Shown piece after piece: positions 16,796-25,291 of a stretch of DNA of 62,317 nt. The stretch lies in contig CAWCPM010000016.1 of NCBI GenBank assembly GCA_963797565.1, forward strand, positions 1-62,317, written 5' to 3'. The notes beneath the pieces were generated by a model that was given only the letters and a program-made list of their open reading frames with translations, searched no databases and was not told where the DNA came from. The position numbers were made by a program, and so were the translations under genes. The stretch comes from JAICYJ01 sp963797565. Lineage in GTDB: Bacteria > Actinomycetota > Thermoleophilia > Gaiellales > JAICJC01. Position 1 is the stretch's first letter; every line of letters starts with the position of its first letter.

Positions 16796-17167
16796 CTACT
16801 TCTTGCGCGACTTGCCGACGGTTTTCTTCGGACCCTTGCGGGTGCGCGCGTTGGTGCGGGTGCGCTGGCCGCGCACCGGCAGGCCGCGACGGTGACGGAC
16901 GCCGCGATAGCAGCCGATCTCCATCAGGCGCTTGATGTTCTGCGAGCGCTCGCGTCGCAGGTCACCCTCGACCGTCAGCGACGCATCAATATGGTTGCGG
17001 AGCCGGGCGACCTCTTCCTCGGTGAGGTCGCGCACCTTGGTGTCGGGGTTGAGGCCGAGCTCCTTCAGCACCTTGTTCGAGGTCGAACGGCCGATCCCGA
17101 AGATGTAGGTGAGGCCGATCTCGACGCGCTTCTCACGCGGGATGTTGACGCCTGCAATGCGTGCCAT
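16796..17167 (-). CDS. rpsM: 30S ribosomal protein S13
   Basis: 123 residues. MARIAGVNIPREKRVEIGLTYIFGIG and the C-terminal RGLPVRGQRTRTNARTRKGP are canonical. S13 contacts the P-site tRNA and the central protuberance. First gene after rpmJ; 15 bases before rpsK. Confidence 0.97.
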   Translation of the reverse strand: MARIAGVNIPREKRVEIGLTYIFGIGRSTSNKVLKELGLNPDTKVRDLTEEEVARLRNHIDASLTVEGDLRRERSQNIKRLMEIGCYRGVRHRRGLPVRGQRTRTNARTRKGPKKTVGKSRKK

Positions 17168-17179
17168 ATCGAGCCTCCC

Positions 17180-17293
17180 TTATCCCTGCCGCTGCTTGTG
17201 CCGCGGGTTGGTGCAGATCACGAGCACGTTGCCGTGCCGGCGGATGATCCGGCACTTCTCGCACATCGTTCTCACGCTGGGTCGAACCTTCAA
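17180..17293 (-). CDS. rpmJ: 50S ribosomal protein L36 (zinc-binding form)
   Basis: 37 residues from a TTG at 17291-17293 that has AAGGAG seven bases upstream, which decides the start. It carries the zinc ligands C-x2-C (CEKC), then C and H in ICTNPRHKQ, so it is the C+ paralogue. Upstream, 90 bases separate it from map; infA, which normally sits here, is absent. Confidence 0.95.
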   Translation of the reverse strand: MKVRPSVRTMCEKCRIIRRHGNVLVICTNPRHKQRQG

Positions 17294-17382
17294 CTGAGGA
17301 CTCCTTGGGGACGCGCCCCGCCACGGGGCAAAAAACGGCCGCGGGCATACGCATTCACCCCGCCGGGCAAACGAGAATCCTA

Positions 17383-18156
17383 TCATCCCGTCGCAACTTG
17401 CCGCGCGGTTGACCGCTGTGTCAGCACCCTCGGGCCGGCCTCGGTCACGGCCACGGTGTGCTCGATGTGCGCGGCCAGGCTGTCGTCGTCGGTGTAGACG
17501 GCCCAGCCGTCGTCGCCGCTGACCACGCCCCAGCTGCCGGCGGTGATCATCGGCTCGATCGCGAACACCATGCCGGAGGCCAGCTTCGGCCCGCGGCCGG
17601 CGGGCCCGTAGTTGGGGATCTGCGGGTCCTCGTGCATGCTGCGGCCGACGCCGTGGCCGACCAGCGCGCGGACGACGCCGAAGCCGTTCGCCTCGACCAC
17701 CTCCTGCACCGCATGCGAGATGTCGCCCAGCCGGTTGCCGGGCCGGCACTGCGCGATCGCGGCGTCCAGGCCCTTCTGGCAGACATCGATCAGCGCGTAG
17801 GCCTGCTCGGAGACCGTCCCGATCGGGATGGTGATGGCCGAGTCGGCCACGAAGCCGTCAAGCGTCACGCCGACGTCCACCGACAGCAGATCGCCCTGCT
17901 TCAGCCGGTAGGGGCCCGGGATCCCGTGCACGATCATCTCGTTGGGCGACGCGCAGATCGATCCCGGGAAGCCGCGGTAGCCCTTGAACGTGGGCACGCC
18001 GCCGCAGGAGCGGATGTACTCCTCGGCCATGGCGTCCAGCTCGCCGGTGGTGACGCCCTCGCGGGCGCTGCTCTCCATCAGCTCCAGCGTGGAGGCGACC
18101 ACCCGGCCGGCCCGCGCCATGATCTCGATCTCGGCTGCTGTCTTGCGAACGATCAT
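17383..18156 (-). CDS. map: Methionine aminopeptidase, type I
   Basis: 257 residues from ATG 18154-18156, overlapping the adk stop by four bases (ATGA). Metal ligands of the family are visible: the Asp in LLSVDVGVTLDGFVADSA, the His in VGHGVGRSMHEDP, and Glu in FAIEPMI and IEHTV. It removes the initiator Met from nascent chains. The secY-adk-map order is standard. Confidence 0.96.
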   Translation of the reverse strand: MIVRKTAAEIEIMARAGRVVASTLELMESSAREGVTTGELDAMAEEYIRSCGGVPTFKGYRGFPGSICASPNEMIVHGIPGPYRLKQGDLLSVDVGVTLDGFVADSAITIPIGTVSEQAYALIDVCQKGLDAAIAQCRPGNRLGDISHAVQEVVEANGFGVVRALVGHGVGRSMHEDPQIPNYGPAGRGPKLASGMVFAIEPMITAGSWGVVSGDDGWAVYTDDDSLAAHIEHTVAVTEAGPRVLTQRSTARQVATG

Positions 18157-18821
18157 GCGCCATCCCCCAGTCGGGCCAGCAGCGCGTCGACGTCGGCGGA
18201 CACCTGCTCGCGCGTGCCTCCGGCGTCGATGAACACGACCAGGCCGGCCGCTTCGTAGTGGTCGAGCACCGGCTTGGCCGCCTCCACCCACTGACCCTGG
18301 TAGCGGGCGCGGATCACCGGCTCGGTGTCGTCTTCGCGCTGGTAGAGCTCGGAGCCGTCGATGTCGCAGATGCCGGGCGTCTTCGGCGGCGCGCTGACCA
18401 GGTGGTAGACGTGCTCGGCCTCGCGGCAGACGCGACGCCCTCCCACCCGCTCCAGCAGCTGCTCGAGGCCCAGGTCGAACACCGGCACCGATGAGATGCC
18501 GCGGCCCAGCTCGGCCAGCGTGGCGTCCAGCGCCTGGGCCTGGGCGAGCGTGCGCGGAAAACCGTCCAGGATGAACCCGCCCTCGGTGTCGGGCGCCGAC
18601 AGACGCTCGCGGATCATGCCGATGATCACGTCGTCGGGCACGAGGTCTCCGCGGGCCATGATCTCCTTGGCCACCAGCCCCAGATCGGTGCCGTCCCGAA
18701 CGGCCTCGCGCAGCATGTCGCCGGTGGCGATGTGAACGAGCCCGTGCAGCGGCGCAACGCGCGCAGCCTGGGTGCCCTTGCCGGCCCCGGGAGGGCCCAT
18801 GAAGATCAGGTCGAGAGGCAC
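18153..18821 (-). CDS. adk: Adenylate kinase
   Basis: 222 residues. P-loop GPPGAGKGT at residues 9-17, AMP-binding TGDMLR, and DGFPRTLAQAQ. The long LID segment retains CREAEHVYH and GICDIDG, so only two of the four cysteines of the zinc-LID form remain. Equilibrates ATP, ADP and AMP. Lies between secY and map with short spacers. Confidence 0.97.
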   Translation of the reverse strand: MPLDLIFMGPPGAGKGTQAARVAPLHGLVHIATGDMLREAVRDGTDLGLVAKEIMARGDLVPDDVIIGMIRERLSAPDTEGGFILDGFPRTLAQAQALDATLAELGRGISSVPVFDLGLEQLLERVGGRRVCREAEHVYHLVSAPPKTPGICDIDGSELYQREDDTEPVIRARYQGQWVEAAKPVLDHYEAAGLVVFIDAGGTREQVSADVDALLARLGDGA

Positions 18822-18828
18822 CTGCGGC

Positions 18829-20105
<1,277 letters not shown>

Positions 20106-20106
<1 letters not shown>

Positions 20107-20867
20107 TAGTTCGTAGTCTCACCGTTGTCGTCGGAGGTGTCCGTGGCCTCGGCCACGGGCTCGTCCTCAGCGGGAGCCTCCTCGGCCTCTGCCGCAGCCT
20201 CGGGCTCGTCCTCGGCGGGCGCCTCCTCGGCCTCCGCCGCAGCCTCGGGCTCGGCCTGCTCGGCCTTGGGCGCCTTCTTCTGCTTCGGCTTGGGGGCGGC
20301 CTTGGCCTCGGGCTGATCCTGCTCCTGCGCCTCGGCGCTGGGCGCCTTCGCCCGCCGCTTCTTGGGCTTGGCGTCGGGATCGGGCTGGGGGCCGACGAGC
20401 ACGACGCTGCCACCGGCAGCCTCGATCAGCTCAACCGCCTTCGCCGAGAAGCGATGGGCGTGGACGGTCAGCTTGACCGTCAGCTCGCCGCTTCCGAGCA
20501 CCTTGATCGGGTGCTTCAGGGAGCGCACGACGCCGGCCTGCTTGAGCAGCTCCGGGGTGACCTCGGTGCCGGCGTCGAACCGCGCCAGCTCGCGCACGTT
20601 CACCGGCGTGGTGTGGGTGCGGAACGGGCCCATCGGCATCGACTTGCGGTGGTTGGGGCCGCGCAGCTTGCCCAGCCGCATGTACAGCGGCATCTGCCCG
20701 CCCTCGAAGCCCGGGCGCATGCTGTGGCTGCCCGACCGCGACTTCTGGCCCTTCTGGCCGCGCCCGGCGGTCTTGCCGCTGCCCGAGCCGTGGCCGCGGC
20801 CGACCCGCTTGCGATCGCGGTGGCTGCCCTCGGCCGGCTTCAGTGTGTGCAGGTTCAGTTCACTCAT
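20106..20867 (-). CDS. rplO: 50S ribosomal protein L15 with a long acidic C-terminal tail
   Basis: 253 residues where about 150 is usual. The core (residues 1-150) is standard: LHTLKPAEGSHRDRKRVGRGHGSGSGKT, then GFEGGQMPLYMRLGKLRG. From about residue 152 a tail begins with KKRRAKAPS and becomes Ala/Glu/Pro-rich. It holds two exact copies of a 15-residue unit starting EPEAAAEAEEAPAED. The tail is encoded in frame up to the TAG overlapping secY, so it is genuine coding sequence. Its function is unknown; S3 and L22 also carry tails. Confidence 0.95.
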
Positions 20868-21042
20868 CGTTCTCGACCTTCACGAGCGAGGCCACCTTGC
20901 GCAGCATTCCCTGCAGCACCGGCGAGTCCTCGTGGACCGACGACTGGTTGATCTTGCGCAGCCCCAGCGCCCGCATCGTGCCACGGTGCTCGGGCCGGGT
21001 GCGGATGGTGCTGCGCACCTGGGTGATGCGAAGCTTGGCCAT
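20860..21042 (-). CDS. rpmD: 50S ribosomal protein L30
   Basis: 60 residues: MAKLRITQVRSTIRTRPEHRGTM... GLRKINQSSVHED. ATG 21040-21042 overlaps the rpsE stop (TGATG), and the 3' end overlaps rplO by eight bases, so translation is coupled on both sides. Confidence 0.96.
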   Translation of the reverse strand: MAKLRITQVRSTIRTRPEHRGTMRALGLRKINQSSVHEDSPVLQGMLRKVASLVKVENDE

Positions 21043-21623
21043 CACGCGCCCTCTGCCGCGGCAACGGCGGCGACGGCGGCAGCCTCGACGGCGGCGGCCT
21101 TCTCGGCGACCACCTCGGAGTGCGGCTTGATCACCTCGGCCACCGTCTTGCCCCGAAGCTTCGCCACCTCCTCCGGCCGCTTCAGGTTCTTGAGCCCGTC
21201 CACCGTCGCCATCAGCAGGTTGATCGGGTTGGCCGTGCCCAGCGACTTGGCCAGGATGTCGCGCACCCCGCCCAGCTCCAGCACGGCGCGCACGCCGGCG
21301 CCGGCGATCACGCCGGTGCCCTCGCTGGCCGGCTTCAGCATCACGCGGCCGGCGCCGTAGCGCCCGATCGTCTGATGCGTGATCGTGGTCTTGTACTTGG
21401 GCACCTGGAACATGTTCTTCTTGGCGTCCTCGACCGCCTTGGCGATCGCCGAGGGCACCTCGTTGGCCTTGCCGTAGCCGACGCCGACACGGTCGACCTC
21501 GTCGCCCACCACCACCAGCGCGGTGAACGAGAAGCGCCGGCCGCCCTTCACCACCTTGGCCACGCGGTTGATCTTGACCACGCGCTCCTGCAGCTCGCGG
21601 GTATCACGTTCGTTTCGAGCCAT
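21042..21623 (-). CDS. rpsE: 30S ribosomal protein S5
   Basis: 193 residues. ERVVKINRVAKVVKGGRRFSFTALVVVGD and VGYGKANEVPSAIAKA are canonical, followed by GAGVRAVLELGGVRDILAKSLG. The C-terminal 20 residues are Ala-rich. S5 affects decoding accuracy at the mRNA entry channel. Confidence 0.97.
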   Translation of the reverse strand: MARNERDTRELQERVVKINRVAKVVKGGRRFSFTALVVVGDEVDRVGVGYGKANEVPSAIAKAVEDAKKNMFQVPKYKTTITHQTIGRYGAGRVMLKPASEGTGVIAGAGVRAVLELGGVRDILAKSLGTANPINLLMATVDGLKNLKRPEEVAKLRGKTVAEVIKPHSEVVAEKAAAVEAAAVAAVAAAEGA

Positions 21624-21976
21624 CAGAAGTCGAGTCCCCCTTCGCGGGCGGCGTCTGCGAGCGCCTTCACCCTGCCGTGGTAGAGATAGCCGCCGCGATC
21701 GAACACGACAGTTTCGACGCCGGCCGCCTTGGCGCGCTCGGCGATCAGCTTGCCGACAGCGGCCGGCGCGTCGGCGCGCGACGTCTTGGCCAGCTGCTTC
21801 TCGCCGCTGGACGCCGCCGCCAGCGTGTGGCCGGCTTCGTCATCGATCAGCTGTGCGTAGATGCGCGCGTTCGAGCGGTACACCGCCAGGCGCGGCCGCG
21901 CGGCCGTTCCCGACAGCTTTGCACGCACCCGGCGATGCCGCCGCTGCCGTGCCTGTTCCTTCGTCTGAACGCTCAT
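21623..21976 (-). CDS. rplR: 50S ribosomal protein L18
   Basis: 117 residues. RHRRVRAKLSGTAARPRLAVYRSN and VVFDRGGYLYHGRVKALADAAREGGL are the 5S-rRNA-binding signatures. Overlaps rplF by four bases and rpsE by one. Confidence 0.97.
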   Translation of the reverse strand: MSVQTKEQARQRRHRRVRAKLSGTAARPRLAVYRSNARIYAQLIDDEAGHTLAAASSGEKQLAKTSRADAPAAVGKLIAERAKAAGVETVVFDRGGYLYHGRVKALADAAREGGLDF

Positions 21977-22506
21977 GCGCGCTTACCGACCTTCCTGACA
22001 ACGTGCTCGTCCGCATACCTGATGCCCTTGCCCTTGTAGGGCTCCGGCGGGCGCCACTTACGGATCTGGGCGGCGACCTCGCCGACCACCTGCTTGGAGA
22101 TGCCGCGCACAACGATCTGAGTGGGCTGCGGCACCTCGAAGGTGACTCCCTCGGGCGCCTTCACCGACACCGCATGGCTGAATCCCAGCTGCATCTCGAG
22201 ATCGCTGCCGCGCAGGGCGGCACGATAGCCGACGCCCTGGATCTCGAGCCGCTTCTCGAACCCGTCGGTGACGCCGGTGACCATGTTTGCGACCAGCGAG
22301 CGCGTCAGCCCGTGCAGGGCGCGGTGGTCGCCGCGGTCGCTGGGCCGGGACACCAGCAGCGTGCCGTCGTCGAGCGTGACCGTCATGTCGGGGCTGACGC
22401 GCTCCGACAGGGTGCCCTTGGGCCCCTTCACGGTCACGCTGCCGCGCCCGATCTCGATATCGACACCGGATGGCACTGTGATGGGTTTTCGTCCGATACG
22501 GCTCAT
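21973..22506 (-). CDS. rplF: 50S ribosomal protein L6
   Basis: 177 residues. MSRIGRKPITVPSGVDIEI opening and the C-terminal WRPPEPYKGKGIRYADE are diagnostic. Binds near the sarcin-ricin loop. Four bases after rpsH. Confidence 0.97.
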   Translation of the reverse strand: MSRIGRKPITVPSGVDIEIGRGSVTVKGPKGTLSERVSPDMTVTLDDGTLLVSRPSDRGDHRALHGLTRSLVANMVTGVTDGFEKRLEIQGVGYRAALRGSDLEMQLGFSHAVSVKAPEGVTFEVPQPTQIVVRGISKQVVGEVAAQIRKWRPPEPYKGKGIRYADEHVVRKVGKRA

Positions 22507-22510
22507 CGAT

Positions 22511-22906
22511 TCACCACACGTAGCAGAGCACCTCGCCGCCGACGCCCGCCTCCTGGGCCTGGCGGCCGGTGACGACGCCGCTCGAAGTTGACAGGATCGC
22601 GACGCCCATCCCGCCCAGCACCTTGTGGGGGCGGTCCTTGCGTGCGTAGATGCGCCGGCCCGGCTTGGACACGCGCTTCAGCCCGGAGATCACGCGCTCG
22701 CGGTTGGCGCCGTACTTGAGCGTCACCACCAGCGTGTCGTGCACCTCACCCTTGTCCACCTTGAAGGCCTCGATGTAGCCCTCCTGCTCGAGGATGCGCG
22801 CGATCTCCCTGCGCATGCCGGAGCTGGGCATCTCGACGTACTGGTGGAGTGCCAGGTTGGCGTTGCGGAGGCGCGTCAGCATGTCTGCGATCGGATCAGT
22901 GATCAT
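22511..22906 (-). CDS. rpsH: 30S ribosomal protein S8
   Basis: 131 residues. DPIADMLTRLRNANLALHQ and the C-terminal GVVTGRQAQEAGVGGEVLCYVW are canonical. S8 is the usual spc-operon repressor, but no recognisable target hairpin was found upstream of rplE. Confidence 0.97.
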   Translation of the reverse strand: MITDPIADMLTRLRNANLALHQYVEMPSSGMRREIARILEQEGYIEAFKVDKGEVHDTLVVTLKYGANRERVISGLKRVSKPGRRIYARKDRPHKVLGGMGVAILSTSSGVVTGRQAQEAGVGGEVLCYVW

Positions 22907-22910
22907 CTGC

Positions 22911-23096
22911 TCACCAGCTGCTCTTGGTCATGCCCGGCACCACGCCCTGGTGCGCGAGCTCGCGGAGACAGATCCGGCAGACGCCGAACTTGCGGTAGTA
23001 GCCGCGGGCGCGGCCGCAGCGCGCGCAGCGGTTGTAGGCCCGGGTCGGATACTTCGCCGGGCGCTGCTGCTTGACCCTCAGTGATTCCTTAGCCAT
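22911..23096 (-). CDS. rpsN: 30S ribosomal protein S14, type Z
   Basis: 61 residues with CARCGRARGYYRKFGVCRIC, the four-cysteine zinc form found in many Gram-positives. Immediately follows rplE. Confidence 0.97.
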   Translation of the reverse strand: MAKESLRVKQQRPAKYPTRAYNRCARCGRARGYYRKFGVCRICLRELAHQGVVPGMTKSSW

Positions 23097-23672
23097 CTAG
23101 AAACGTCCCTCTTCGGTCGCGAACGGCATGCCCATGGCGCGCAGCAGTTCGCGCGCCTGGTCGTCCGTTGCTGCTGAGGTGGTGATCGTGATGGTCAGGC
23201 CACGCACCTCATGGATGTCGTCGTAGTTGATCTCGGGGAAGATGATCTGCTCGCGCACGCCCATCGAGAAGTTCCCGCGGCCGTCGAACGAGCCCGGGTT
23301 GATCCCGCGGAAATCGCGGATGCGCGGAAGCGCGATCGCCATCAGGCGGTCGTAGAACTCGTACATGCGATCGCCGCGCAGCGTCACCTTGCAGCCGATC
23401 GGCATGCCCTCGCGCAGCTTGAAGCCGGCGATCGAGTTCTTGGCGCGCGTGATCACGGGCCGCTGGCCGGCGATGATGGCCAGCTGCTCGGCGGCGTCGT
23501 CCAGCGCCTTGGCGTTGGTCTTGGCCTCACCCACGCCCATGTTCAGGGTGATCTTGGTGATCCGCGGCACGGCCATCATCGAGGACAGGCCCAGCGACTC
23601 CTGCAGAGCCGGCCGGATCTCGTCGAAATATCGCTCCTTCAGGCGCGGAGTCGGCGCTTCCACTGTGCTCAT
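23097..23672 (-). CDS. rplE: 50S ribosomal protein L5
   Basis: 191 residues from ATG 23670-23672, overlapping the rplX stop (ATGA). RITKITLNMGVGEA, RAKNSIAGFKLREGMPIG and FPEINYDD are signatures. Binds 5S rRNA and P-site tRNA. Confidence 0.97.
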   Translation of the reverse strand: MSTVEAPTPRLKERYFDEIRPALQESLGLSSMMAVPRITKITLNMGVGEAKTNAKALDDAAEQLAIIAGQRPVITRAKNSIAGFKLREGMPIGCKVTLRGDRMYEFYDRLMAIALPRIRDFRGINPGSFDGRGNFSMGVREQIIFPEINYDDIHEVRGLTITITTSAATDDQARELLRAMGMPFATEEGRF

Positions 23673-24022
23673 CCGTCGATGTCCTTGTCGCAGGCGCGGC
23701 ACACGCGCACCTTGGTGCCGTCGTCCGTGAACCGGTAGCCGATCCGCGTCGGCTTGCCGCACGAGGGGCAGACCAGCTGCACGTTGGACAGGTTCAGCGG
23801 CGCCTCCTTCTCGATCACGCCGCCGGGGATCACCTGCTGGTTGGTCGAGTTGCGCGGCGCCGGCCGCGGCTTGGTGTGCCGCTTGATCATGTTCACCTTC
23901 TCGACCACGACGCGGCCGCGCTCGGGCAGCACGCGCACGACCGTGCCGCGCTTGCCCGAATCCTTGCCGGCGATCACCTGCACGGAGTCGCCCTTCCTGA
24001 TCTTGACCTTTGCGTCTGCCAC
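23669..24022 (-). CDS. rplX: 50S ribosomal protein L24
   Basis: 117 residues. The KOW motif is KGDSVQVIAGKDSGKRGTVV; NMIKRHTKP follows. The C-terminus holds two CxxC pairs (CPSC, CRAC), a zinc-ribbon-like extension. Confidence 0.97.
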   Translation of the reverse strand: MADAKVKIRKGDSVQVIAGKDSGKRGTVVRVLPERGRVVVEKVNMIKRHTKPRPAPRNSTNQQVIPGGVIEKEAPLNLSNVQLVCPSCGKPTRIGYRFTDDGTKVRVCRACDKDIDG

Positions 24023-24026
24023 TGTC

Positions 24027-24395
24027 CTAGAGCACCTCTGGCGCGAGCGAGACGATCTTCATGAAGTTGCGCTCGCGCAGCTCGCGCGCAACCGGGCCGA
24101 AGATGCGGGTCCCCCGGGGGTTGCGCTGGTTGTCGATGATCACTGCGGCGTTCTCGTCGAAGGCGATGTAGGTGCCGTCCTCGCGATGGTGCTGCTTCTT
24201 GGTGCGCACCACCACGGCCGTCACCACCTCGCCCTTCTTGACGCTGCCGTTCGGGGTCGCCTGCTTGACGGTGCCGACGATGATGTCGCCGACGCCGGCA
24301 TAGCGGCGCTTGCTGCCGCCCTTGATACGGATGCAGAGCAGCTCGCGGGCGCCGGTGTTGTCGGCCACGCGAAGCCTGGTCTCCACCTGGATCAC
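24027..24395 (-). CDS. rplN: 50S ribosomal protein L14
   Basis: 122 residues. MIQVETRLRVADNTGAREL and RIFGPVARELRERNFMKIVSLAPEVL are invariant L14 features. Contacts the intersubunit bridge. Overlaps rpsQ by four bases. Confidence 0.97.
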   Translation of the reverse strand: MIQVETRLRVADNTGARELLCIRIKGGSKRRYAGVGDIIVGTVKQATPNGSVKKGEVVTAVVVRTKKQHHREDGTYIAFDENAAVIIDNQRNPRGTRIFGPVARELRERNFMKIVSLAPEVL

Positions 24396-24670
24396 TTCGC
24401 CACCTCGACGATCTCGGCGACGCGCCAGCGCTTGGTCTTGGACAGCGGCCGCGTCTCCACCAGCCGCACGATGTCCCCGGACTTGGCGCTGCCGGCCTCG
24501 TCATGGGCATGCAGGCGGATCGAGCGGCGCATCATCTTCTTGTACTTGGGATGCGGCTTGAGGATGTCGACGCGCACGACCACCGTCTTGTCCATCTTGT
24601 CGGACACGACGATGCCGCGGCGCTCCTTGCGCCGGCCCCGCTCTTCGGTTGTGGTCTCGTTCTCGGTCAT
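24392..24670 (-). CDS. rpsQ: 30S ribosomal protein S17
   Basis: 92 residues. ERRGIVVSDKMDKTVVVRVD and SGDIVRLVETRPLSKTKRWRV are typical. It has a short charged N-terminal extension. Overlaps rpmC by four bases. Confidence 0.97.
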   Translation of the reverse strand: MTENETTTEERGRRKERRGIVVSDKMDKTVVVRVDILKPHPKYKKMMRRSIRLHAHDEAGSAKSGDIVRLVETRPLSKTKRWRVAEIVEVAK

Positions 24671-24876
24671 GATGCCTGCACTTTCTGGGCCGCGGCGCGT
24701 TCGTGGGTGAGCGTCAGCAGCCGGGCAATATCTCGCTTGGCACGGTGCAGCGCGGCCGGGCTCTCGAGCGCCCCGGTGGCGTGCTGGAACCGCAGGTTGA
24801 ACAGCTCCTGGCGCGCCTCGCCGAGGCGGCGCTCGAGCTCGTCATCGGTCAGCTCGCGGATCTCACTGGCCTTCAA
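24667..24876 (-). CDS. rpmC: 50S ribosomal protein L29
   Basis: 69 residues beginning MKASEIRELTDDELERRL when the TTG at 24874-24876 is used. That codon has GGGAGG eight bases upstream and gives the family's usual first residues; the GTG at 24885 has no spacing from the same site. Overlaps the end of rplP by 14 bases. Confidence 0.93.
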   Translation of the reverse strand: MKASEIRELTDDELERRLGEARQELFNLRFQHATGALESPAALHRAKRDIARLLTLTHERAAAQKVQAS

Positions 24877-25291
24877 AGAGATCACCCTCCCGCGTTACGA
24901 ACTTGGCCCGGACAGGGAGCTTCATGGCGGCCAGCCGGATCGCCTCGCGCGCCAAGGGCTCGGGCACGCCGGCCAGCTCGAACATGACGCGGCCGGGCTT
25001 GACCACGGCCACCCAGTGCTCGGGCGAACCCTTGCCGGAGCCCATGCGGGTCTCCGCCGGCTTGGCCGTCACGGCCTTGTCCGGGAAGATGTTGATCCAG
25101 ACCTTGCCGCCGCGCTTGATCTTGCGGGTCATTGCGATACGGGCGGCCTCGATCTGGCGGTTGGTGACCCAGCCCTGCTCCATCGCCTTCAGCCCGTACT
25201 CGCCGAACTGCACGCGGGTGCCGCCCTTGGCCAGGCCGGTGCGGCGTCCGCGATGCGGCTTGCGGTACTTGGTTCGCTTTGGCAGCAGCAC
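24863..25291 (-). CDS. rplP: 50S ribosomal protein L16
   Basis: 142 residues. MLLPKRTKYRKPHRGRRTG and GSGKGSPEHWVAVVKPGRVMFE are canonical. Binds near the A-site and tRNA elbow. Its start overlaps the rpsC stop by one base. Confidence 0.97.
   Translation of the reverse strand: MLLPKRTKYRKPHRGRRTGLAKGGTRVQFGEYGLKAMEQGWVTNRQIEAARIAMTRKIKRGGKVWINIFPDKAVTAKPAETRMGSGKGSPEHWVAVVKPGRVMFELAGVPEPLAREAIRLAAMKLPVRAKFVTREGDLFEGQ

Noticed and set aside
17310..17335. GCCCCG/CGGGGC hairpin with A6 between map and rpmJ
   Set aside because: The A-run is on the wrong side for a minus-strand terminator and there is no plus-strand gene to terminate.
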